From positions 868,001 through 932,000 of the forward strand of contig JAQGEQ010000043.1 in NCBI GenBank assembly GCA_034620365.1: DNA of 64,000 nucleotides, given 5' to 3'. Under the pieces are notes generated by a model. It was not told where the DNA came from. It saw only the letters and a list, made by a program, of their open reading frames with translations, and searched no databases. This document shows positions 11,001 through 23,721 of this stretch, piece by piece. The position numbers and the translations under genes are program-made. Origin of the DNA: Pegea sp. RAD2-039 (Eukaryota; Chordata; Thaliacea; Salpida; Salpidae). The first letter of the stretch is position 1. Each line of letters begins with the position of its first letter.

Positions 11001-14000
11001 GCGAAAGAAAAGATTGTTTTATACATCTTGTGGCATTATTGTTCATATTTGACTTATGACTTTCTTATTTTTTTAGTTGGATATCAAGAGACTAATAAAT
11101 GAAAAATTAATTGAGGACTTTGTAATTTGAAATGTAAAACAAGTAATAATTGCTAGTTAATATAGTATCAAGGAAACAACGTCAATTTTTGAACTTTATC
11201 TTATTTAGGAGTAACAAATATTTGTGTTTATAATAATCTAATAATTATCAAAGAAATTGTTAGACAATTAAGTGTAATGCAAATGGTTGAAAACTAAAAT
11301 AAGAAAAATTGCAACATGCAAATGAATCGCTTAATGTTGTGATCTTGAAGCTTCTTATTTATTAATTGGAGCTAACTGAGAAATTAACTTGATAGGAGAA
11401 AACAATTGAAACTGAATTATGGTTTCAACAGATAAAATGTATAACGATACAAGTGTAAAAAGCACAATGGTAAGTGACAACAACAGCACTTACTCATTAA
11501 ATGCATACTTTCAAGTTAAAACCGCGATATTATTAGTTGGAAAAGTGTTGATAGAATCAGTAAAATGAGTTACAGTAACAACGTGGCTACCAAATACCCG
11601 ATTCCAACAAAACCACCGAAAGTACTTGGCTACCAAAGAGGACAAGCTACTAAACAAATTGAAAGATAAATCAATGAATAGCAAAGCAGTTGGTTGATTG
11701 CAGCAAGATTTTGGCAGTAGCAACACAGGATTTCTTTCAAAAAAAAAATACAGCAAAGCATATGAGAAGGTCTGTTAGCAAAAAAGCAAGCAGGCATTTG
11801 CCAAAGCAACCACCTTCACATATTACAACAGAATCAACTATTGCTCATCAAGGTGGTTAGTAAATTTAACCTGCAGCACCCCGCTGTCAGTTTTTTTGAA
11901 CTTTAATGTGATGGGTCTCTTTCTGGTTTCATGTTTCGTTGGCCTGATTGACATTGTCGGTGAATTTGAGATGACGGTATGAGATGCAGATGTTGATCTT
12001 GTAGATGAGCTGATGGTGGTTGAGATCTAACAGAAAAAATCACCAAAAAGAAGAAAGATTACGATTAAAATATTTCGTGAAAGATGTAAAAGTTAAATTA
12101 AAGCAACTTTTTAAATATGGGGAGATTTTAACACTCAAGTAGAATTACATGCAGCAAATGACCAGGTTTGATGTTAACGGGTTACAAAATAAACATTTTA
12201 CTTCAAAGAAACCAAAATGTAAATGACTCGAAGTTATGTCGAATCATTTTGTATTTATTATACTAGCATAGTAGATAATCTCCCAAAATCTTCTTCTCAA
12301 AAACTCATCAACAATTTTGTAAACGAGCAAATGATAAAAGATGGTAGTCAGATGTACTTACAGAGCAAGTCTGGTTCGTCAAGATATTGCTTCGGTGTTT
12401 AGTCAAGTTGTTGAATGATGGAGGTACTACTTGTTGCAGGTTCTTGTGAGTTTCTAGTTTGTTGCCAGGTGGATTACTGATACGAAGATAAGATGAATGT
12501 GAACTTTTTATCAGCGTGTTACTCGATGTTTCAGAGGTTGGTGTTTGAAAGTAAACAGGAAACGTTGGAGTAGAAAATATATGAGAGTTAGTTGATGTAT
12601 CGGCTACTGATGCGCTTGAGGTATCAAATGCAGATCTATAAAAAAGTTCCGTTTAGTTCTCATCATTTTAAAGAAAGGTTTTGGTCATTTACTTTGCACG
12701 GCGAGCAGCCAAGTTCTCTTTAATGCCACCTAGTGTTCGTGTCTTCTTAATTGATTGAGAACTTGGACAAATGGAAGATGCGCCCCATTTGATTAAAGGT
12801 GGGGCACAGGAAGATGGAGAGCTAACTTGTTTTACTGATGAAAAAACAATTGATATCAAATGACAAATTTATTCGAATTAAATAAACATTGTTAAAATGA
12901 AACTAAATCTAGCTGTTATTTCAAGCGAACAAACATAAGATTGAATTTCAATGATACCTGAGTTAGGTGGAAAGCGAGAAGGAACCACAGGCGAATTGGA
13001 AGAGTTAAACGTCATTGAAGCAGATAAGGTTGTGATGGGTTTTGTTGACAAGCTGGTTTCATTGCAAACTAGACTCTGTGGCAAGTTTACAGCAACTGCA
13101 GTATGTTGAAACTTGCAGTTGTTGGTGGTGACAGAAAAATGAGAAAAGTCCTTTGTGCTAGAGGTTTGAAGTAGAGTTTGAGATGTAGGAGTCCGAGAGA
13201 TGAAGTTAGGAGATGGAGAACAGATAGTTGTACGTAATGGGCATTCAATAGTGATTAAAGTTGATCCAGGAATCTTTTTAGAAGTGGATCCAGAAACAAT
13301 GACAGTAGTTGGTGGGATCAGTTGAGAAGATGATGATGTGTTGATTTGAGTTTCTTCTGGATGACAGTCATCGACTTTCCGCAACTTTGAGATTGTATTC
13401 TCCAATCGAATTTCTTTCTTCTTTCGTATTTTCCAATTACTGAAAGTTGAAATAAATCTGGTTGGTTGGAAAATTTTCTAGTGCTTCACACATGCCTCTT
13501 ATTTATCAGTTCTTTTTATAATTCTTACAAATCAAGTGTTTTAAATTACTAAAAGTAGTTGTACAAATGGAAGTTTAAATTAATAGTAAAAATTAGACGA
13601 GCAAAATTTGTATGAAGCAAAAGTTATTGACAACTGGCTTGAAAATGTGAAAATAAGTGGAAATCTTTAATAGATTGCCACAAATTCCATGCAAGTAGAA
13701 AAATTTGCAAATCATTGAATAAGCTGAAGCAAGAACATGCGCATGGTGTTAGTTTTACGAAGTGTTAATAATGAAAATAAAACCCATACCATTAGATAAT
13801 TTGATTTCAAACTGTACAAGTCTTCCTAAACAATGATTTTAAAATTAATCAGATGAAAACTGTGTTAGAAATACAATTAGATGTGTTCTTAATACAATAA
13901 GATCTTTATAAATCATTTAAGCTACAACGATAATGAATTACTCTCAATCAAACGTTCCATATGTAAATACTACAAATATATTAGTACATATATCTAGTGG

Positions 14001-17000
14001 TTATGGCAAATATCTTTTTAAACAAAAAGACAGTTAAATAAATGATTATTTTATTTATACTGAATTTTGAGAAAACTCAGCTGATAGCTATTTACTTTTG
14101 CAAACTTTGTGTATTGATATGCTGACAACACTTCATTGCAACTTACAGGTGTTAGAATATTCAATAAAATCATTATAAAAAGTCAAACATACAACAAACA
14201 GATTTGTAAGTAGAAACAAAATAGCCAGCTTATATATACAATTATTTAATCGATAATTATTTTATGAAATTGTTGTTAATTGGTTTAAAAAACGAAAGAC
14301 TGTAAGTTCAAGAAACAAAAACTACACAGAATCATAAAATAAAACAAGCAATTGTTAGATCATGCTGAAATTTTATTTATTGAAAAAGCATGGTAGGGTT
14401 AAAAGCTTTACTAGATATTCTAAAAAGATAAGTGTTAAAATACAATAAAAATCGTGAAAGATTGAAAAGTTGCTAAATAAATTGTCAAAACAAAAACTCT
14501 GGTTTCAGCAAATCAACGATCTTTGAGAGGTTCCAAAACATATCAGCATCTCATCAACTGATCTTACGTTGGATACCTGTGGAGAACTTTGCAGAAAAAA
14601 AAAACGACAACTAAAGCAAATTACATGAAGTAGAAAATAAACAAGCAAATACTGGATTGAGAGCAATAAGAGAAGCAGCAATTTGAAACGGATGAAGTGA
14701 AGAGATCTACTCTACGAAATATCTTTAGAAAAAGTTGAATGCGAGCTTGAATATGAGCTTGAATACGAATTACCTCGTAGTAGTTGCTGTCGTAGAGCCA
14801 ATTGAGCATGTCCTAGATAGAGGTAAAGTGATCTTGGATAGAGAGAGAGAAGTTGAAGTGACATTCGTATCAAATCCCACTTTTTGTAAGTTATCTTGAA
14901 TTGTAGAGTTAGTAAGAAGAAAGTTTCTGGGAAAGCTGCGAGCGTTCAACTTCAGGATGTGTTCCTTATCGTTTGATGGTGAGATGTGGGATCGGGAGAT
15001 GTAATTAATCTTCTGTTCATCAGAACGCGTAGGATGTAACTGCATCATTTCAACAATCATCAGTAAGTTGGTTAGTGTATTTGTTAAAATATCTGTTTAC
15101 TTTTTTCACGATTTTTAAAGATGGAAACCCAAGATTTGGATACATTTTCAAAGTAGTTTCTTTTGAATTATTTTCCCCTAAAATTAATAAATCGAAGATT
15201 AAATGATGATTGAAATAAAGACCAATCATCAACTCACTTCCTATCGTAGACTCCGTGTTTAATTCCGAAGCTTTAGGAACCTAAAAAAAGGTTCTAGTTT
15301 CAAAACTTGATCACTTGACAAAATCAAAGTTGAAAATGTCAATAAATAAAACCTCGAATCGAAAAAAAAGAAAAGTCTTAACCTTCGATGACTTCCACCA
15401 TGAAGGAGTCATGTAACTATGATCTCCAATAGCAGACGACCCACCGAAATCCTCTGAACACTTTCGAATAATAAGATCACAGTCGTGTTTCGACCAATCA
15501 TCACTATTAGAATCAGTTTTGGATTCTGCAGGGTTAGAAGTAAACACCTCGACGTTGGTGATGGACCGAAGATTACGGTTGTTGTCAAAGTAACGTTGAA
15601 ACAGTTCACCATTAGGTCTCATAATGATGGCAACTGGAGATGTCTTAGGGAGTAGCAGTTGTGGATCAGATTGATGTAGGTCTTCATGTTTCGAATTGAT
15701 CATTAGAGAATCCTCATCAGTTTGCTGCTGCTGAGTGGATGCAGGATGCGGGAACCCGATCCGTTTTTTCAAGGAACGTTTGTTTTTGATGTTGCTTCGT
15801 TTTCGATTTAAATCAACATCTATTGATTTCTGAACTGTGGGTGGGTTGAGTGTAGTAGTTGTAGATATATTTCCCTGATAATCAGCATCTGATTCATCAA
15901 CAGAATCAGTCGATTCATCATAAAACTTCATGCTTGCTTGCACTTGTTTAGATTGAGTTACTGCAACAGATAGAAAAGTTCAAATATCGAAATATCATCT
16001 CGAAAAGTACTCAAAGTTCACACAGGTAACTTTGTGTAGTACATTATCTTACCAACTGGTTTAAACTTCTTTAATTGAGCATCATAACCAAGATCTCGAA
16101 TTTTGAAACCACTTTCTGCAACTAGATTTTGATTCCTACTTCTATATCGTTTCTGTGGGGTCTGCCTGTAAACGTTACATCATATATTTTAGTAATTAGC
16201 AATCAAACATTGAGAAGGAAATCTTGACAAATGTGAGATTGAAGCAATTGCAAACATGTTGTTACATAGATGTAAACTTCATTTACATTTCATTTTATAA
16301 AATTGTCGAAAAATATCTCAAATAAAAACTTGGATTAAAACATGTCAGAAACTGAACTCTAGTTTTTCATATATATAAAAGAAACTTTGAACAGCTCTTA
16401 CAATTGGCCGTAATACTCCTCAAAAAAAGTTCGTTTCCACTGAGATACTTTGTTGTGTTCTTTACCAAGTTCAACAGCTATTCGAGACTGCGTTTCTCGC
16501 GTAAATTCGCCCTCACTCAACTTGTCTTTCCACTCCTGCATTAACAAACTAATTAGCAAAATGTTACACGCGGATAAATATTATGTACTCCGATAGCTTG
16601 CGTGATAAACTCGTTTGTAAGTGCTGTTTGCGCAGGAACAATTACTCTTGGTGTCGGTAGATCTGATGGAAAAGTTTGCATTTCATCATCAACACCACAA
16701 GAAGTAGATGCATTTTGCACTGGAACTTCATACAGTTGTTGGTCACATTCAGGTAATAGTCTGGCTAATTTATATCGATATACAGCAGGTAAATGATAGA
16801 AGTTCTTCAAATTTACGATATCCTAAATCAAGTTGAACAGAATCAGTCAAACTGCTGATTTGTAAATAAATAACGATTACACCAAACAAACTAAAAGAGA
16901 ACTAATTCAATCGATGTTCTACAATAAAGTTTATAACAAGTAGCTGTGAAACTGATTACAAATGTTGTTCAACGAAATAAGGTTCGACAAAAGTTGTAAG

Positions 17001-18460
17001 AAAACATTTGCTTCAATTTTACCCGCATATTGGCATGAGCAAGGATACTAGAAGGGGTTTCTATATCCAAGTGCTCTAATTTTTTTGAGTTAAGGTTTTG
17101 AGAAGAACCAGAGTTATTACGTGGTCGGCTGGTACTTGAAATTGTACGTTTAACTCCATTAATAAAATTTGCTTTCTTGTCATGGTTGGTAGAGTCAACT
17201 ACAAAATTAAAACAGGTGTTACTAAAAGGTAGCAGCAGGAAAGAAAAGTTTTCTCTTTTCTTAATAAAAGTTAAAGTTCTATGAATGAAAAGTATATGAT
17301 TGAAGATACATATGAAGATACAGATGCAAAGCATGTCACTGAAGATGATTTTGTGCTTAATTGATGTAGTTGATGGTCGTAAGTACCATCTGCTTATGTT
17401 TATTTCAAAATTGAAATTTTTATGAAAAAACAAATTTATATAAATTCTTTGCAGACTTTCAGCTGTTGAAACCATATAAAAGAATTAATTATAAATGTAT
17501 AAACAAATTACTAAATCAAAAACATCATTCAAACCTAATGACTCTTCTTTGGTAAGCATAGCAACGCCAAGCTGCAACAAATACAATTAATCAGTGATTT
17601 AGAAGATCTCACTTAAAGATAGTTTGCATGAAGTGAAAAACTAATATTTAAAACTAGAGATATTTGTATTCGGTTTCATTCAATTTTGAACATCTAGTGA
17701 AACCCAATTTACTTACAGGTGTTTTTGGTGCATCTTGTTGAAAGACTTTTAGGCTAACAGGTTCAGAATAATTCATCGTTGTATCATTTGAAAAAGAAAT
17801 GATTTCTAACAATAAGATGAAAAATATTAAATACATTGTAAAAAAACATGTAAAAAATACAAACAAACAAAAGCAGCATAAAATATCACTGGTCAACAAA
17901 TGAGTCATCATACTTTGAATTCCATCAGGTCTGCTATTTTTCTTGTGATCACTAATAATATCTATCTTCTGTAAATAAGAATGATAAAAAGTCAGCAAAA
18001 AGAAATAAATTAGAAATAGTTAGTAATACTAAGGAGCTTTTAATGTATATATACATTTTTAAATATTGTCTAAATATATAATGATAAAGTAATCAATTAT
18101 TTGTTTAATTAAAATAGTAAATAAATCTATGCTATCCATAGCTGAGTAAAAACATGCTATGATATAACTTTTAACAAACTTCAGATAAACTTATAATTAA
18201 AAAGCTTATATGAAATGTTAATAAATGAGTTAAAGCAAAGTACTTATCACAATACTTTCTACGATTTCAATATATAAATTCTATTTTGTTTCAAAAATTT
18301 ACTGAAAACAACGCTAATAAGATAAGTTTACTTCAAATAATTAAAATCATTTATTACAAAATTATAACATAGTTTATTGGAAAATCATTTTTTAAAACTA
18401 CCTTTAGATCAGCTTCACCTTTACCTTTGACGACTTTATTAGTAACTTTTTTAGTGTCTC
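8052..18460 (-). CDS. ASXL: Additional sex combs-like protein (ASXL), DEUBAD-containing Polycomb cofactor
   Basis: ASX/ASXL binds the deubiquitinase BAP1/Calypso and activates removal of ubiquitin from histone H2A in the nucleus. Exons chained in phase: 18402-18460, 17914-17968, 17717-17805, 17535-17571, 17023-17198, 16589-16822, 16402-16535, 16053-16165, 15383-15960, 15238-15280, 15101-15177, 14774-15039, 12958-13439, 12693-12834, 12362-12635, 11871-12026, 9259-9668, 9093-9210, 8940-9036, 8718-8839, 8218-8374, then a probable 8-base end at 8052-8059. That gives about 1275 residues. The DEUBAD domain is clear: TPSSILAHANMR, FYHLPAVYRYKLARLLPECD, ALTNEFITQA (the NEF loop that contacts BAP1), then SEGEFTRETQSRIAVELGKE and FFEEYYGQL. 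The ASXL motif TLGGIKENLAARRAK comes near residue 820. The rest is Ser/Thr-rich low complexity. I found no N-terminal HARE-HTH and no C-terminal PHD exon, so both ends are uncertain. Confidence 0.88.
9285..9668. other. CpG-dense island inside an ASXL exon, with CACGTG and CRE palindromes
   Basis: Between 9401 and 9630 I count 24 CpG dinucleotides, whereas surrounding introns have almost none. The stretch lies inside the ASXL exon 9259-9668 (Ser/Asp/Arg-rich residues). It holds CACGTG at 9285-9290, 9315-9320 and 9410-9415; the middle one lies in the full palindrome GTCACGTGAC (9313-9322). A CRE palindrome TGACGTCA is at 9602-9609. It may be a regulatory island or simply an exon with unusual codon use. 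Confidence 0.5.
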
Positions 18461-21400
18461 CTAACATTAAACAAGATAATACATTCAAATAATTCGTGTA
18501 GATTAAATAATATTTGTCTTTTGGTTAACTCTATAAGATAAAAAATAATTAACTTATAATAACTAATTTTAAATAATATGAGAGAAACATAATTTTAACT
18601 AGTTATGTAAAAATTAGAACAAAGTAATGAAGATATAACACAAAGTTTTAAATATTAAAAAAAATGAAATTTTAAAAATAAAATCAGTGGTTATTTAATC
18701 ATAAGGATAAAAGTTTGAATTAGGTCTTTTAAAATATCTGATTACATTGATCTTACACCTTTAGCCTTCAAGCTAAGCTACTTTTACTCTTGATATTATT
18801 AATATTGTGATAAATAACTCACAAATTCCACAAGTTTTAAATGAACACCAAATGTTTATAAAACCTGAAAAGTATTCGACTGAATTAATGTAAAACAATT
18901 TATTCATGACAAAAAAAATTGAAGCATTCAATAAATACTGTTTATAAAAAGCCAGATAGATAAGTATTAATAACTACTAATGTTAAAATAAACATTATCA
19001 TAATTACACTTAAACTAAAACCATAAAGACTAATTAGACAGATGTCATCTCACCAATATAAACAATTGTAAGAAAGTAAAATCAACAGTTTTAAATGTAA
19101 ATTAAAATAATTCAAACTTAGACATAAAAAAGTATCAACATTAATACCAAAAACTTTATAGTAAAAAAGTTCAACAGCATAAAAGTTATTCATAAATTTA
19201 ACTTACAAGATCAAAGTGTTAAATTATATCAAACTAAAGTTATAAATAATATTTGTTCAATTTTATAAATTCTTTGCATCATAAGTATACATAGAATGTT
19301 TAGGATTATAATTTAATCTTTTTTTCAATAAAAATCTTTAATTCCTGATTATAAAACTAAAGTATTTTTCTAATCAAAAAAATTTATTTTCTTTTATAAA
19401 CTTTTAGAATAATAATTATTGGGATTAAGTTACATAAAACCATTCAAACTAAAGTAAATTAATATGAAGAATATAACTTACTGAAAATATGAAAGTTTTC
19501 TGTCAATCTAAAATTTTGAAAAATGTTTAATGCATGGTCTCCAACCCAAATATTAAAAACAACCTGATAAAACTGAATAACCTAACAGAAACTAGTAACA
19601 ACACTTCAAAAATTAATATATAAAGCTGTTTTTAAGATTTTCTAAATCAAACATAATAAATTACTTAAACTAAAATCTGTTAACTCAAATAAATCTTTCA
19701 TAATATTAATAATAATAATAATGATTATTCTAAAAATAAAAAATTGACAAAAAGTTGTTATTATTAAACAAATTAGTTTTTTAAATATATTTTGCAATTA
19801 TATCAATATCATCTAAAATAAATAGATTATAAATAATTATATGAAGTTTATCAAATTTATCAAAACTAAAATTATGAAAATGATACTTTTAACAACAATA
19901 CATACGTTTTAAAAATTGTAATTTATTTATACTAATTAAAAAAATCTTTAATTTGAAAATTGTTAAAATGACAAAAGTAAAATCAACTTTTATTCTGTCT
20001 TAAAAAATTTTTTTACAACTTTAAATTTTTAGTACACCAAAAAAATGAACAAATATAAATTTAAATTTTTTTGAGTAGAGGTCACATTTTTAAATGTTAT
20101 CACCCAAATTTATAACATTAATTTAGATAAATGAAAATTTTAAATGAACTATTAAAACTATTTCAGCTTTTTAGTACAACAAAATAAAACCATTAACAAA
20201 ATACTTTTTTATCTAAAAAATAGCTATAATAAATTTAGGCAATAATTGATAAGATTATAAAAATTCAGGTAATAATTAAAACACCTAAAGCTAAATTAGA
20301 ATAAAACTGGTGTGAAAACAAATAATATTAAAATATTACAAGCTATAAAGCACAACAACTGAAAAAATATATAAATATTTAATAAATCTGTTTTTTGAGA
20401 GCTTCACTAAATTTCATATCAGAAATTCTCATACTAAAAATGAAATAAATATTACTATTATTTATGTGCAAGGTTAACGCCAAATGACTAAACTCATAAA
20501 AACGTCTAATGAGTTCAAAACTGTTTAAAGTAAACAACTAGGCTGAACATAACTGGTGCAAACAATTATGTTAAGTGTTGCTACTACCAGACTTAAATTA
20601 CTCAGGGAACCACTTTGGAACCAAACATTCTGCGATTTATATAAAAAAACTCTGATTACCTTATAATTTTTAATGCATTAAATATAAATTACGCAATGCA
20701 CCGCATAAGATATCATTTGCAAATGCAATATTCTAATAAGAACCTTTTCGACTTATCCAAGTTTTAATAACTTTTTTCTGTACATTATTTATTAAACAGA
20801 CTTGTTATTGTTAAGTACGCTTTTTTCTACTTTAACTTAAAACATAATTCATTTGTGATTAAGTAAAATCTACTAAACATAACTTTTGAAGTGTAACAGA
20901 TAATATATTTTACTAAATTAAAGGACATTTGGTTTTTATAGTTCTTAATAATTAATTTTAAAATGATATAGTAAGTTGTCAGAGCCTTAAGACAATGTAC
21001 TGGTAGTACTTAAATAGATAAAAATTAAATAATAAACCAAAGGTATAACTCTGCAAATAACAATTTCAGAAAAGAATTTTTACTCAGTTTGAGTTAGAAG
21101 AAATATAAGTTCTGCAAATAAAGTAGAATTTTATTCCAACTTCATGCAAAGTTATTTTCTATTTACTATAAAGATTTGGTTCCATTTTTTAATGAAATTA
21201 TGACTTCATTAGTGTAGTGATAATTAATGAATCACATAAATGTTCACTCTGATACTAAAGCCAATATAGTTACAACTAACAAATTTAGAAATTTTGATCT
21301 ATGTCAAATTTATGTTAGATCTATATAAAGATCAGATTTATGTTTAATATAGACCACGACAAGAAGCCCACTGGTGCATGCACCAAGTTGTTTGCACCAA

Positions 21401-23721
21401 GAACACCTTATTTCAAAGACTTTGGACATTCTAATTTGGACAAATGTAATGATATAAGTAATTTCAATAGTAAATATAATTAAAACAATCAACCAACTGA
21501 ATCATCAAAAGTTTAAAAATTGTCTTGATATTTTGGATGCCGAATATGGTAACCTGAATTTTTTTTATATACTGTAACGGATGTAAAAGTTTCAACAGAG
21601 TTCAAACTCACAACAAATATGAGAATTTGGTATGAAATAACTGAACCAATTCTGAGCATATAAATTACATGGTTTTTTAAGTCATTTGAGTTACCAATTC
21701 TTTAAAAACAGGGTACTGTGAAATTTCGTTGTACAATTTCGTATTAGTACAAATTCGGTTAGAATTTAAGGTTTTATTTTTTAGGAAATGTAAAAAAAAT
21801 TAGTAGCTAGTTTGAATTATCATTTATGATATATGATTATGAATAATGATTGAAGAGTAAATGAATCAGCACTAAAAAGTTTTATATTGTTGACACTGAC
21901 TGAAGTTTACGAAACCATTTAGAAAATTTTATTGTGATATTGATAAGAAGAGAAAAGGATCATAGGGATACTTTGGGGAAAAACTACTAAGGACCTCTAG
22001 AAAACATGACGTAAGGCTGTTCAAGATGACTTGTGGTTGTCTAACTTAAAGAAATTGCCCAATCTAAGAGATAAGAGTTGGGTTAATATTAAATGGTCGG
22101 AGAGTTTTTTTCTAAGATGGGATGTGAAACAAAATCAAAAACTTTGGAAATATTTGTGTAAATAATGATGGTAGTTAGATTATTTGCTGGGAGGTAGAGC
22201 AACACCTGATCACAAAAGTATTTTTGAAGGAGATTATAAACTTTTGCGTAGAGATGAGTCAGAATTTATTGTATGAGTGAATTATTTGATAAAATTCGTA
22301 CAGTTCCTGAGAGCATACTTCAGGAGTTGTGCCTTGAACCCAGAGATCAGGGAAGAGCGTTAAGGCTCGACGAAACACCAAATCATTAAAAGCGGATCTC
22401 CGAGGCACCACACAAGGGAGCTGTTTTTTTTTCAAAGTATTCTATCTTGATTCATTTGTTGATGAACTGTTTAGTTTCGTACTTCTCTTTTGTGCAGCAA
22501 AGACTGAATGTACGACAAAGGAATGAGCTAGTATTTTGAAAGACACTATAATAAAGTGTGAACACATTTACGTTAGCGGTAGAATAAGCTTCTAATATGC
22601 AATTCAAGTATATCACAAATTGTAACAATTTCATCAGTTATGTTTTTAGTTTACATCAATAACTTCTTTATTGTGTGGCTTATAAGCTACTTTATGTAAA
22701 TATAAATAACTTAAATGTTATCCATTACTTTAAACAAAAAAGTTTCTATAACTAGTGTGTGATAATTAAAAATTTGTTCACAAGTTTAATATAAGTTTTG
22801 TACTCTTATCATTTCTTGAAATCGATTAATTGTCAAACAGGTGAATACACTTACAGCGTTTTAATGTTATTGAATGCTCAAGCCAAAAATGCTTCATTAG
22901 TGATAAAAATATATTCGACGTTGGATTAATACCACAATTCACAAATAGTTTGACTAAAAATATCACAATTTTTTAAGTGATTAGAAATTATATTTTTGTA
23001 CATTTACTTAAAATCTAATACAGACCTTAATGTAACTTACTGAAGACTTTTCTATCAAAAATGTTAACATCGCTTAAGTTCTGCTTTTAAAATTGCATTG
23101 GGTGCAGAATTACTCTAATAATACTTCGTTAAAAGTGTGGTTGATAAATAACCCGATAAATTGTTTACTTGAATAATAAATTTATTAGAATAATCAATTT
23201 CTTAATTAAGCAAAATTTTCAGTGTTTATTTATTGATTATCTTTATTCAGAAATTTTCAAATGATAAATTTTCTTTTTATTTCAAAGAAATATTAATCTT
23301 GTAAAAATATTTTTTGAATTTTGGTATCGTTTTGTAAATGATTTTACTATGTTATAAAATCTAAAACAAATGATCAGCTTTTATTTTATTTAGATACATT
23401 CTGTTACTTCAGATCAATTAGACAAAATAGAGTTGTCAAAACTTCCTATTTACAAAATAGATCAGCAGAATATCAAAAGTAAACATCTTTAACAGATTTA
23501 AGCACTCAAAAAAAATATCATTTTAAATCAAGGTGATTTTTATTTGTAATATAAATTATTGCAACAACTGCATTAGATAATGAAAAACAAACAAAATAAA
23601 AAAGTCACCAACTTTACTTGTAGAGTGAAATAGTTGGAGAAGTAAACTACCGGTGTTGTCACAAAATATTAATTAGAAAAATTGTGCTTGCAGCACAGAC
23701 TTGTTAGAAACTATATTTTCT
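18461..23721. other. Long intergenic / 5' region between ASXL and the protocadherin
   Basis: No supported gene. The missing 5' exons of ASXL should lie here if they exist. A stretch near 19490-19580 (minus) has splice-like borders and an open frame, but resembles nothing I know. A 14-base palindrome TGGTGCATGCACCA occurs near 21383. The rest is A/T-rich low complexity, apart from the patch described at 21960-22430. Confidence 0.5.
21960..22430 (+). other. GC-richer patch of unknown origin, possible decayed mobile element or exon
   Basis: Base composition changes sharply from the flanks. From about 22020 to 22165 one plus-strand frame stays open for about 48 codons with many Trp, Leu and Lys residues (for example DLWLSNLKKLPNLRDKSW) and ends in two stops. 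Further on, at 22310-22430, a GC-rich segment contains CAGGAGTTGTGCCTTGAACC and GGATCTCCGAGGCACCACAC. I do not recognise either part. A dead transposon or an orphan exon are both possible. Confidence 0.3.

Noticed and set aside
19495-19580. Exon-like minus-strand stretch with AG and GTAAGT borders
   Set aside because: Open for only about 28 codons, resembles no ASXL domain, and such borders arise often by chance in AT-rich DNA.
21378-21395. Palindrome TGGTGCATGCACCA as a possible transposon end
   Set aside because: I found no matching inverted partner or target-site duplication at a sensible distance.
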